DNA of 5,804 nt from Alphaproteobacteria bacterium (GCA_023301785.1 JALZUF010000023.1:1-5804), one strand, 5' to 3'. Shown: positions 1 to 5,712, counted from the stretch's first letter. Notes: a model not told the origin generated them from the letters alone. Program-made: numbers and translations.

Positions 1-50
1 TTATGTTAAAAACTTATCTCTTGTGTAGTTTTAACTCTCACGCCATCATG

Positions 51-74
51 TATCCCTAACAAAACATAGGGATA
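51..74 (+). promoter_or_regulatory. Inverted repeat covering the pepN ribosome binding site
   Basis: TATCCCTA (51-58) and TAGGGATA (67-74) are perfect 8-bp complementary arms around an 8-nt A-rich loop (59-66). The right arm contains the only good Shine-Dalgarno for pepN, AGGGA at 68-72, four to five bases before the ATG at 77. In mRNA the stem could also gain a G50-U75 pair. As RNA it would mask the ribosome binding site. As DNA the same symmetry could be an operator. The repeat is seen directly; its function is inferred. Confidence 0.55.
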
Positions 75-76
75 TT

Positions 77-2671
77 ATGCGCACCGACACACCACAAGAA
101 ATTCATTTAAAAGATTATCAGGCACCTACACATAAAGTTGCCAGCACTGAATTATTTTTTGATATCCATGATGGTAAGACAACAGTCACCTGCAAAACGC
201 AATACACCAAAAACAACGAAGACGATGCGCCCTTATTCCTAGAAGGTGAAGAACTCAAACTAATTTCCTGTAAACTTGACGGCAAAGATGTCCAGCCGAA
301 AATATCAAACGAAGGCCTAACATTAGCTTGCCCTGGAAAAGATATTTTCACACTCGAAATCGTGACCGAAATTTGCCCTGAAGAAAATACCGCGCTTGAA
401 GGGTTGTATCATTCAGGCAGCACTTACTGCACACAATGTGAAGCTCAAGGCTTCCGCAAAATTACATACTACCCAGACCGCCCAGATGTCATGGCAACTT
501 TTAAAGTCACCGTTGAAGCTGACAAGAAAAAATGTCCAATCCTATTATCAAACGGTAATAAAATTGATGAAGGTGACGCAGGCAATGACCGCCACTTCAC
601 CGTATGGGAAGACCCAACACCAAAGGGCTGTTATTTATTTGCCCTCGTTGCTGGTGATCTTGTTCGTGTTGAAGACAAATTCACAACCATGTCTGGCCTA
701 GAAGTTGATCTTCATATCTACGTTAAAGAAGGAGATGAAGGCCAATGCGATCACGCCATGGAAAGCTTAATCAAATCCATGAAATGGGATGAAGAAGTAT
801 ATGGCCGTGAGTACCAATATAATATTTTCAACATCGTCGCCGTGAGTGATTTCAACATGGGCGCGATGGAAAACACATCACTAAATGTTTTCAATACAGC
901 CCTCGTTTTGGCGCAACAAGAAACTGCAACAGACACAGACTTCATCCGTGTTGAAGGCGTTATTGCGCATGAATATTTTCACAACTGGACAGGAAACCGC
1001 GTGACCTGTCGCGATTGGTTTCAACTCAGCCTGAAAGAAGGCCTGACCGTTTTCCGTGACCAAGAATTTTCAAGCGACCTGAACAGCCGCGCCGTACAAC
1101 GTATTGATGATGTGACACACCTCCGTCGTTCACAATTCCCAGAAGATGCCTCTCCGCTTGCGCACCCTGTACGTCCAGAAAGTTATATTGAGATCAATAA
1201 TTTCTACACCATGACAATCTACGAAAAAGGGGCAGAAGTTATTCGTATGTTTAATACATTGCTCGGCCCTGACTTGTACCGCCAAGCCACTGATCTTTAC
1301 TTTGATCGCTTCGATGGTAAAGCCGTCACAATCGATGATTGGGCACAATGTATGGCCGACACATCAGAAATTGATTTGGAACAATTTAAACTCTGGTATT
1401 CCCAAGCTGGTACACCGGAAGTCAAAGCCACGAGCAAATATGATGAAGCCTCAAAAACGTTCACGCTAGAGCTTGAACAAAACATTCCAGACACACCGGG
1501 ACAAACAGATAAAAAACCAATGCACATTCCTGTTGCGCTTGGCCTTGTTGGCGAGAACGGTGAAGACCTTCTCAGCACGACCGTTCTTGATTTCAAAGAT
1601 GCCAAGCAAACTTTCAAATTTGAAAACATCGCAACGAAACCTGTGCCTTCAATTTTGCGTAATTTTTCCGCGCCAATTAAATTAACAACCGACCTTACCA
1701 ACGAAGACCTCGCCTTTTTGATGGTCAATGATAATGACGGATTTAATCAATGGGAAGCTGGTCAGACTTATGCCTTGCGTACCATCAGTGATATGCTCAA
1801 AGCCGACACAACCGATGCGCCAGAAGCCTTCATCAACAGCGTTGGTGACTTAATAGAAAAAGCGGCAGAGCCTACAAGCGATAAAGCTTTAATGGCACGT
1901 GCGCTTTCTCTACCAAGCATTTCTGAAATCTCCCAAGCACAAGACGTTGTTGATCCAACCGCCATCGACAAAGTCCGCAACGCGCTCCAACACAAAATCC
2001 GTGAAACATACTTAGACAAGCTTGTTGAAATATATAAAGCCAATGATGTCGGTGACAATTTCAGCATCACACCAGAAGCCATGGGTAAACGCGCGCTTCG
2101 TAATGTGATTTTAAATATCTTAACCTCAATCAAAGCCGAAGGTTGTTCCGTATTCGCCAAAGCGCAATATGATAACGCCAACAACATGACGGATCGCCTC
2201 GCCGCTTTTGGGGCGTTGATTGATAACCCGAATGCGCCGTGCGCTGATGTCGCTCAAGATTTTTATGATCGTTATAAAGATTACCAGTTGGTGATTGATA
2301 AATGGTTTGCCATTCAGGCCAGTGCCAATCACGATGGTATTTTTGATGAGCTTAAAAAACTGCGTCATCACGACGACTTCGACATGAAAAATCCAAATCG
2401 TGTTCGCTCACTTTTTGCGGCATTCGCCATGAATAATCCTGTCGCATTCCACGATGCATCAGGCAAAGGCTATGACTTCTTGAAAAATGCTATCATTGAG
2501 CTGAATACATTAAACCCGCAAATCGCGGCGCGTATGGTGACACCCTTACGTGAATGGAAACGCTATACGCCAGACCGCCAAGAAAAAATGAAAGCGGCCT
2601 TACAAGAAATTTTGGACATCCCCAACATTTCACCAAATGTGTATGAGTTAGTGAGTAAGAGCTTAGGTTAA
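77..2671 (+). CDS. pepN: Aminopeptidase N (M1 family zinc metallopeptidase)
   Basis: This is a cytosolic zinc exopeptidase that removes N-terminal amino acids from peptides in the late steps of protein turnover. At 864 aa it is close to the 870 aa of E. coli PepN, and every landmark sits one residue later than in that enzyme. Glu122 in QCEAQGFR corresponds to the N-terminus-binding Glu. GAMEN is at 262-266. The zinc site is HEYFH at 298-302 with the third ligand Glu321 in the LKEGLT segment (HExxH-x18-E). The catalytic Tyr382 lies in YEKGAEVIRM. The usual four domains fit: N-terminal beta domain to about 190, thermolysin-like catalytic domain to about 440, a small beta domain to about 545, then a helical C-terminal domain. 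The start is set by AGGGA at 68-72. The reading frame is intact with no missing catalytic residue. The last codons and stop lie in a 17-bp sequence repeated at 3037-3053. The downstream minus-strand gene converges on it across only 6 bp. Confidence 0.97.
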   Translation: MRTDTPQEIHLKDYQAPTHKVASTELFFDIHDGKTTVTCKTQYTKNNEDDAPLFLEGEELKLISCKLDGKDVQPKISNEGLTLACPGKDIFTLEIVTEICPEENTALEGLYHSGSTYCTQCEAQGFRKITYYPDRPDVMATFKVTVEADKKKCPILLSNGNKIDEGDAGNDRHFTVWEDPTPKGCYLFALVAGDLVRVEDKFTTMSGLEVDLHIYVKEGDEGQCDHAMESLIKSMKWDEEVYGREYQYNIFNIVAVSDFNMGAMENTSLNVFNTALVLAQQETATDTDFIRVEGVIAHEYFHNWTGNRVTCRDWFQLSLKEGLTVFRDQEFSSDLNSRAVQRIDDVTHLRRSQFPEDASPLAHPVRPESYIEINNFYTMTIYEKGAEVIRMFNTLLGPDLYRQATDLYFDRFDGKAVTIDDWAQCMADTSEIDLEQFKLWYSQAGTPEVKATSKYDEASKTFTLELEQNIPDTPGQTDKKPMHIPVALGLVGENGEDLLSTTVLDFKDAKQTFKFENIATKPVPSILRNFSAPIKLTTDLTNEDLAFLMVNDNDGFNQWEAGQTYALRTISDMLKADTTDAPEAFINSVGDLIEKAAEPTSDKALMARALSLPSISEISQAQDVVDPTAIDKVRNALQHKIRETYLDKLVEIYKANDVGDNFSITPEAMGKRALRNVILNILTSIKAEGCSVFAKAQYDNANNMTDRLAAFGALIDNPNAPCADVAQDFYDRYKDYQLVIDKWFAIQASANHDGIFDELKKLRHHDDFDMKNPNRVRSLFAAFAMNNPVAFHDASGKGYDFLKNAIIELNTLNPQIAARMVTPLREWKRYTPDRQEKMKAALQEILDIPNISPNVYELVSKSLG
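2655..2671 (+). repeat. 17-bp direct repeat, left copy (pepN 3' end)
   Basis: GTAAGAGCTTAGGTTAA covers the last codons and TAA stop of pepN and recurs exactly, in the same orientation, at 3037-3053. The flanking bases differ on both sides, so the match is exactly 17 bp. The two copies bracket a 365-bp segment with the 85-aa gene. A 17-bp exact match at this distance is very unlikely by chance. It suggests duplication during insertion or a local recombination event. Confidence 0.85.
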
Positions 2672-2677
2672 TAAATC

Positions 2678-2935
2678 CTACATTTTGGGCTTGTTACTTT
2701 GTGCCACTACTTCTTTCTTGGTAACTTCAGCCAGTTGCTTCCATTCGTCATATCCGTATTCTAAACTTAAGAAGACGTGATGCGCGCCTTCATCTTCCAC
2801 GTGCCATCCAATATTGGTGCGTGAAACATTCCCACCCGCCTCACCAAAAGCGCCGATCGCGCTCTCACCCGATCCAATGACACATAAATGGCCAAGTGCT
2901 GCGCCTATATCTGTTTTATTGTTAGAATACGCCAT
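2678..2935 (-). CDS. Hypothetical 85-aa protein inside a repeat-bracketed segment
   Basis: I do not recognise this protein. It has 85 residues, no obvious signal peptide, and no clear membrane helix. The first half is rich in small residues (Gly/Ala/Ser around 17-36, including GSGES and GEAGG). The second half is polar, with a His-containing patch (NIGWHVEDEGAHH, 41-53), then a Leu/Tyr/Trp segment and a Lys-rich tail. It has one Cys (Cys18). The start is supported by AGGA 8 nt upstream of the ATG and by a promoter-like TTGACA about 60 bp upstream. Its TAG stop lies 6 bp from the pepN stop in convergent orientation, with no terminator hairpin between them. The gene and its promoter sit wholly between two 17-bp direct repeats, so it may have been added as a unit. 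Coding potential looks real from amino-acid composition and signals, but the function is unknown. Confidence 0.65.
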   Translation of the reverse strand: MAYSNNKTDIGAALGHLCVIGSGESAIGAFGEAGGNVSRTNIGWHVEDEGAHHVFLSLEYGYDEWKQLAEVTKKEVVAQSNKPKM

Positions 2936-2970
2936 ATTTAAAATCCTAATATAATTTACGATATAACAAG

Positions 2971-2999
2971 TAGTATTCGCCTTAAAAAAAATATGTCAA
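2971..2999 (-). promoter_or_regulatory. Predicted sigma70-type promoter of the 85-aa gene
   Basis: On the minus strand, a perfect -35 TTGACA (2999-2994) is followed after 16 bp by AATACT (2977-2972, 4 of 6 matches to TATAAT). The spacer contains a run of eight T. Predicted transcription would begin near 2965, about 30 nt before the ATG at 2935. The promoter lies inside the repeat-bracketed segment. The -35 is strong and the -10 is only fair. Confidence 0.45.
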
Positions 3000-3036
3000 T
3001 CAATGTTTGTTCGCTCAAATCAATATAAGCTAGATC

Positions 3037-3053
3037 GTAAGAGCTTAGGTTAA
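3037..3053 (+). repeat. 17-bp direct repeat, right copy
   Basis: This is an exact same-orientation copy of 2655-2671. It ends one base before the stop codon (complement of 3055-3057) of the 227-aa minus-strand gene. Here the repeat runs on into GCT, which completes a palindrome at 3042-3056 that the left copy lacks. If the intervening segment was inserted, pepN and the 227-aa gene would once have met tail to tail with about 1 bp between stops. Confidence 0.85.
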
Positions 3054-3056
3054 GCT
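3042..3056. other. Short palindrome at the 3' end of the 227-aa gene
   Basis: AGCTTA (3042-3047) and TAAGCT (3051-3056) are 6-bp complementary arms around GGT. The palindrome overlaps the right 17-bp repeat and the TAG stop of the minus-strand 227-aa gene. Without a T-run after it on either strand it is a poor intrinsic terminator. It may be a remnant of an ancestral convergent terminator or may be fortuitous. Confidence 0.4.
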
Positions 3057-3738
3057 ATTTTGACAAAGTACTTAAGTTGGCGATAACAGGCGCTTTCTTA
3101 AATGTTTTGATCGCAGCTATTGCTTTGCCGCCAATAATCCAGCCCGACAAAGACGCATAATCAGCATCAACGTGCCCCATATACATGTGTGTCAGACCCG
3201 CTATATGTTGCACTTGCTCTGATGCAGTTTTATTAGACAAACCATTTAACAATCGGCCACTTACAAAATAATCATCTCCGCCAGATCGGTCATTCGATCT
3301 AATTTCACCATTCGGCTCTAGGTGCTGAAGTTTAAAAGTATCAACATACCGCATGAGGCTAACTGGCGTATTTGTAGGTAACTCTGGACTAAAATAAATA
3401 GCCGGCGACGCAATAGTCCTAGAATAACCTTTCTTTGCAAAGTCCCTAAAATCTGTATCAGGCACCCTCCTTATAAAAGGTTCTGCTAATGATTCTTCGG
3501 ATGCCATCACCATTGGAGGTGTTACCGCACCATGCTGCATACGCCCTTGTTCGCTAGCTTTAATTACAGCAACCTGTGCATTTGTTTCCTGTGCAGAAGG
3601 AAACGCGCTTTTTGGAGAAACCTGCCGACCAGCATTATGGCGCGCATCAACATCACGCGAAAATGCGCTCAAATCATCCATAGCCTCTTTAAGCCATGCA
3701 CAATCACCATGGGGTAAGGAATTATTATCAGCAGACAT
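3055..3738 (-). CDS. Hypothetical 227-aa protein, divergent from rnhB
   Basis: I do not recognise this family. The 227-aa product has no signal peptide and no convincing membrane helix. The N-terminal 100 residues are polar and low in predicted order (many Ser, Asn, Gln, Ala; a PKSAFPSAQETNAQ stretch). The rest looks more foldable: a Tyr/Phe-containing region (about 104-145), a Gly/Asp-rich turn RSGGDDYF, a helix-like segment GLSNKTASEQVQHIAGLTHMYMG, and a mildly hydrophobic SGWIIGGKAIAAI at 198-210 before a Lys-rich tail. There is one Cys (Cys13). The chosen ATG is the first in frame, 51 bp from the rnhB start on the opposite strand. Only a weak ribosome binding site (TACGG, 8 nt upstream) is visible, so the start is uncertain. 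It reads toward the 85-aa gene, also minus strand, 119 bp downstream. The long frame and its position between genes support a real gene; function is unknown. Confidence 0.7.
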   Translation of the reverse strand: MSADNNSLPHGDCAWLKEAMDDLSAFSRDVDARHNAGRQVSPKSAFPSAQETNAQVAVIKASEQGRMQHGAVTPPMVMASEESLAEPFIRRVPDTDFRDFAKKGYSRTIASPAIYFSPELPTNTPVSLMRYVDTFKLQHLEPNGEIRSNDRSGGDDYFVSGRLLNGLSNKTASEQVQHIAGLTHMYMGHVDADYASLSGWIIGGKAIAAIKTFKKAPVIANLSTLSK

Positions 3739-3789
3739 ATTTGATACCGTAGATTAAAATGAAATAACAGAATACGGAAGATTGAAATT
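3739..3789. promoter_or_regulatory. Divergent intergenic region with predicted rnhB promoter
   Basis: This 51-bp gap must serve both the 227-aa gene (-) and rnhB (+). For rnhB there is TTGATA (3741-3746, 5 of 6 matches to the -35), a 16-bp spacer and AATAAC (3763-3768, 4 of 6). This would place the start near 3775 with a very short leader. On the minus strand TTTAAT (3758-3753) is a possible -10 with no good -35. A 5-bp inverted pair, CCGTA (3747-3751) and TACGG (3773-3777), lies symmetrically, so each start codon is preceded by TACGG on its own strand. GGAAG at 3776-3780 is the rnhB ribosome binding site, 9 nt before the ATG. Confidence 0.35.
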
Positions 3790-4419
3790 ATGTCAATAAA
3801 TAAACTTGTAGAATTCGACACACAATTTAATGCCCCTCTTTGTGGCATCGATGAAGTGGGTCGCGGCCCGTTATGCGGTCCCGTTGTCTCGGCCTGCGCC
3901 TATATCCCTCCTGAAAATCTTGATAATCCGATATGGGACAGTATTAATGACAGTAAGAAAATATCCGCCATCAAGCGTGAAAAACTGTTTGAGCCCCTAA
4001 AAGAGTTTTGCCTTTACGGTATTGCCGAAGCTTCCGCTCAAGAAATTGACGAACTCAACATCCATCACGCCACCCTCCTCGCGATGAAACGCGCATACGC
4101 CTCAATGATCGAAAACAATAACACGCCCATTGAAACCGCGCTTATTGACGGTAAATTCGCGCCTGACCTGCCCTGTGCAACGCAAACCGTTATCAAAGGT
4201 GATGGCCTCTCTATCTCAATAGCCGCCGCCTCGATTATCGCAAAAGTCACCCGTGATCGCTTCATGACCCAATTACACGATGATTACCCTCATTATGGTT
4301 GGAACAGCAATGCAGGTTATGGCACCAAGGTACATATGGAAGGCCTACAAAGCCACGGCCTGACTCCCTTTCACCGCTTATCCTTCGCCCCCTGCGCCGC
4401 AATAAAACGGAAAGCTTAA
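3790..4419 (+). CDS. rnhB: Ribonuclease HII
   Basis: RNase HII is a cytosolic endonuclease that cuts RNA-DNA hybrids and nicks 5' of single ribonucleotides in DNA, starting ribonucleotide excision repair after replication. The 209-aa product is of normal size. The four acidic metal-binding residues are visible: Asp21-Glu22 in GIDEVGRGP, Asp120 in ALIDGKF, and Asp138 in VIKGDGLSISIAAASIIAKVTRDRFM. The GRG motif (24-26) recognises the RNA-DNA junction. The C-terminal NAGYGTKVH segment carries the conserved Tyr177, and HRLSFAP follows, as is usual in the family. The start is supported by GGAAG 9 nt upstream. ccrM follows on the same strand after 159 bp, a neighbourhood seen in other Alphaproteobacteria, but hairpins and a separate promoter in the gap suggest ccrM is not simply co-transcribed. 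Nothing is missing or broken. Confidence 0.97.
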   Translation: MSINKLVEFDTQFNAPLCGIDEVGRGPLCGPVVSACAYIPPENLDNPIWDSINDSKKISAIKREKLFEPLKEFCLYGIAEASAQEIDELNIHHATLLAMKRAYASMIENNNTPIETALIDGKFAPDLPCATQTVIKGDGLSISIAAASIIAKVTRDRFMTQLHDDYPHYGWNSNAGYGTKVHMEGLQSHGLTPFHRLSFAPCAAIKRKA

Positions 4420-4469
4420 CCTTAAGACTCTACGCTAGAGTCCTGACTCTAAACAATTTTTTTATTTTT
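4415..4469 (+). terminator. Nested hairpins and T-tracts after rnhB (possible terminator)
   Basis: CTTAA-CC-TTAAG (4415-4426) overlaps the rnhB stop. Next come the heptamers GACTCTA (4426-4432), TAGAGTC (4436-4442) and GACTCTA (4445-4451). The middle one can pair with either neighbour, giving two mutually exclusive 7-bp hairpins with loops of 3 or 2 nt. In practice the second would be a 6-bp stem with a 4-nt loop. Runs of seven T (4457-4463) and five T (4465-4469) follow. The five bases between the second stem and the first T-run weaken it as a classical intrinsic terminator, but it is the best candidate for ending rnhB transcription. Three GANTC sites lie in the heptamers. Confidence 0.4.
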
Positions 4470-4497
4470 ATTCTTGACGGCGAATCCAGAATGACTC
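4426..4497. promoter_or_regulatory. Cluster of five GANTC methylation sites upstream of ccrM
   Basis: GANTC, the CcrM target, occurs at 4426-4430 (GACTC), 4438-4442 (GAGTC), 4445-4449 (GACTC), 4482-4486 (GAATC) and 4493-4497 (GACTC). By eye I find only four others in the window (3491, 4362, 5056, 5467). The last two sites of the cluster lie in the spacer and against the -10 of the predicted ccrM promoter. In Caulobacter, ccrM expression is limited to late predivisional cells, and GANTC methylation state affects several cell-cycle promoters, in part through GcrA. Autoregulation by methylation is therefore a plausible inference here. Confidence 0.75.
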
Positions 4498-4502
4498 ATG
4501 AT
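4474..4502 (+). promoter_or_regulatory. Predicted ccrM promoter
   Basis: TTGACG (4474-4479, 5 of 6 matches) is separated by 17 bp from CATGAT (4497-4502, 4 of 6 matches). Transcription would start near 4509, leaving a leader of about 70 nt before the ATG at 4579. A GANTC site lies mid-spacer and another abuts the -10. On the minus strand the latter reads TGAGTC, which fits the YGAKTC core reported for GcrA-responsive promoters. A CtrA-like TTAACCTTAA at 4416-4425 has 2 bp between half sites rather than the usual 7, so I do not call it a CtrA site. Confidence 0.45.
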
Positions 4503-4512
4503 GCTTGTTCAC

Positions 4513-4548
4513 TTATACACCGATATATCCACAGAGATATACACCGAT
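4513..4548 (+). repeat. Three 12-bp tandem units resembling DnaA boxes in the ccrM leader
   Basis: Three units begin at 4513, 4525 and 4537: TTATACACCGAT, ATATCCACAGAG, ATATACACCGAT. Units 1 and 3 share a perfect 12-bp match when read one base later (4514-4525 and 4538-4549). The first nine bases of each unit resemble the DnaA box TTATNCACA: unit 1 differs only at the last base, unit 2 only at the first, unit 3 at both. TATATC (4524-4529) and GATATA (4536-4541) also form a small inverted repeat. Repeats are seen directly; DnaA binding is inferred. Confidence 0.5.
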
Positions 4549-4578
4549 AAGTCACACACATCTGGAGGACAAACCACA

Positions 4579-5712
4579 ATGGCAAAAGCCAAGAAGATCG
4601 CTGCACCCAAAATCAACGAAATCACCAAAGGTGATTGTATTGAGGTTCTAAAAGCCACGCCTAAAGGCTCCGTTGATATGATATTCGCAGACCCGCCTTA
4701 CAATCTTCAGCTTGGCGGCGACCTTCACCGACCTAATAACACCAAAGTCGATGCTTGCGATGATCATTGGGATCAATTCGACAGTCTCAAGGTATATGAT
4801 GATTTCACCCGTGAATGGCTTGGTGCCGCACGCGAAACCCTCAAAGAAGACGGCTCTATCTGGGTTATTGGCTCGTATCACAATATTTTCCGCCTTGGTG
4901 CTATCCTCCAAGACCTTGGTTACTGGATTTTAAACGATGTTATTTGGCGTAAAACCAACCCTATGCCTAACTTTCGCGGTCGTCGCTTTACGAATGCCCA
5001 CGAGACTATGATTTGGGCCGCAAAGTCCGAAAAATCGAAGTACACCTTTAATTACGATTCAATGAAGGCCCTCAACGAAGACCTTCAGATGCGCTCTGAT
5101 TGGTTTATCCCCCTTTGTACGGGTGGCGAACGCCTAAAAGACGACAATGGTGACAAAGCACATCCAACACAGAAACCTGAAGCCTTACTTCACCGTGTTA
5201 TCTTATCCTCTTCAAAGCCTGAAGAAGTCATTTTAGACCCCTTCTTTGGCACAGGGACAACAGGCGCTGTTGCCAAGAAGCTTGGTCGTAACTTCATCGG
5301 TATTGAACGTGAAGATGATTACATTAAAGTTGCTAAACAACGTATTGATAACATTACGAAATGTGATGAAGATAGCATTGCCCTCGTACAAAAACGAGAG
5401 CAAGCCCGCATCCCATTTGGTTGGCTGCTTGAACATGGCCTCCTAGAGCCAGGGACACAATTACAAGACTCCAAAGGTCGTAATAAAGTGAAGATCGCCG
5501 CCGATGCCAACATCAAAACGACAGAAGGCACACATCGTGGCTCAATCCATAAAGTTGGCGCCGCCGTTCAAAATGCTCCATCTTGTAATGGCTGGACATA
5601 TTGGCACTACAAGGAAGGCAACAAGCTTGTTCCTATTGATAACTTACGTCAAAAGTTGCGCCTACAGATCGAAAGTGATATTGCTGTCCCAAGTAATACG
5701 ACAATACAATAA
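4579..5712 (+). CDS. ccrM: CcrM-type adenine-N6 DNA methyltransferase (GANTC)
   Basis: This S-adenosylmethionine-dependent enzyme methylates adenine in GANTC on hemimethylated DNA after replication and is a cell-cycle regulator in Alphaproteobacteria. The 377-aa product is slightly longer than Caulobacter CcrM (358 aa). The beta-class motif order is clear: catalytic DPPY at 38-41 in FADPPYNLQLGG, the central NFRGRRFTNAHETMIWA segment, HPTQKP at 195-200, and the AdoMet-binding DPFFGTGTTG at 220-229. A C-terminal RAMA domain (about 278-370, from IPFGWLLEHGLLEPG to YWHYKEG) matches the DNA-binding extension of CcrM. I chose the ATG at 4579 because GGAGG lies at 4564-4568. An in-frame ATG at 4498 would add 27 residues encoded by the promoter and tandem repeats. 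No restriction endonuclease is adjacent, consistent with a solitary methyltransferase. A further gene begins 27 bp downstream. Function is near certain by family; GANTC specificity is inferred from similarity. Confidence 0.95.
   Translation: MAKAKKIAAPKINEITKGDCIEVLKATPKGSVDMIFADPPYNLQLGGDLHRPNNTKVDACDDHWDQFDSLKVYDDFTREWLGAARETLKEDGSIWVIGSYHNIFRLGAILQDLGYWILNDVIWRKTNPMPNFRGRRFTNAHETMIWAAKSEKSKYTFNYDSMKALNEDLQMRSDWFIPLCTGGERLKDDNGDKAHPTQKPEALLHRVILSSSKPEEVILDPFFGTGTTGAVAKKLGRNFIGIEREDDYIKVAKQRIDNITKCDEDSIALVQKREQARIPFGWLLEHGLLEPGTQLQDSKGRNKVKIAADANIKTTEGTHRGSIHKVGAAVQNAPSCNGWTYWHYKEGNKLVPIDNLRQKLRLQIESDIAVPSNTTIQ

Noticed and set aside
1..50. Possible sigma70 promoter for pepN (TTGTGT at 21-26, CATCAT at 44-49)
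   Set aside because: The -35 matches only 3 of 6 positions, and a start just downstream would cut into the hairpin. The true promoter may lie before the window.
1297..2187. Long minus-strand frames inside pepN (143 and 139 aa)
   Set aside because: They lie wholly within the well-conserved pepN coding frame, have no ribosome binding site or recognisable motifs, and are Ser/Leu-rich as expected of antisense shadows.
2673..2948. AAATCCTA at 2673-2680 and 2941-2948 as a second repeat pair around the 85-aa gene
   Set aside because: It is only 8 bp in an AT-rich stretch, and one copy is explained by the gene's ribosome binding site on the other strand. Chance is a sufficient explanation.
2672..3036. 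Insertion sequence or MITE
   Set aside because: The direct repeats are striking, but I see no terminal inverted repeats and no transposase, and 17 bp is long for a target-site duplication. I report it as a repeat-bracketed segment, not as a named element.
4416..4425. CtrA binding site TTAACCTTAA near the rnhB stop
   Set aside because: The accepted CtrA site has two TTAA half sites 7 bp apart. Here the gap is 2 bp, and the sequence overlaps the rnhB stop codon and lies far from the predicted ccrM start.
4498..4578. In-frame upstream ATG that would lengthen CcrM by 27 residues
   Set aside because: The added residues are encoded by the predicted -10 and the 12-bp tandem repeats, there is no Shine-Dalgarno before 4498, and GGAGG stands at the right place for the ATG at 4579.
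4579..5712. Restriction-modification system
   Set aside because: The methyltransferase has the CcrM architecture with a RAMA domain, and no endonuclease frame is adjacent in the window. It is better read as a solitary cell-cycle methyltransferase.
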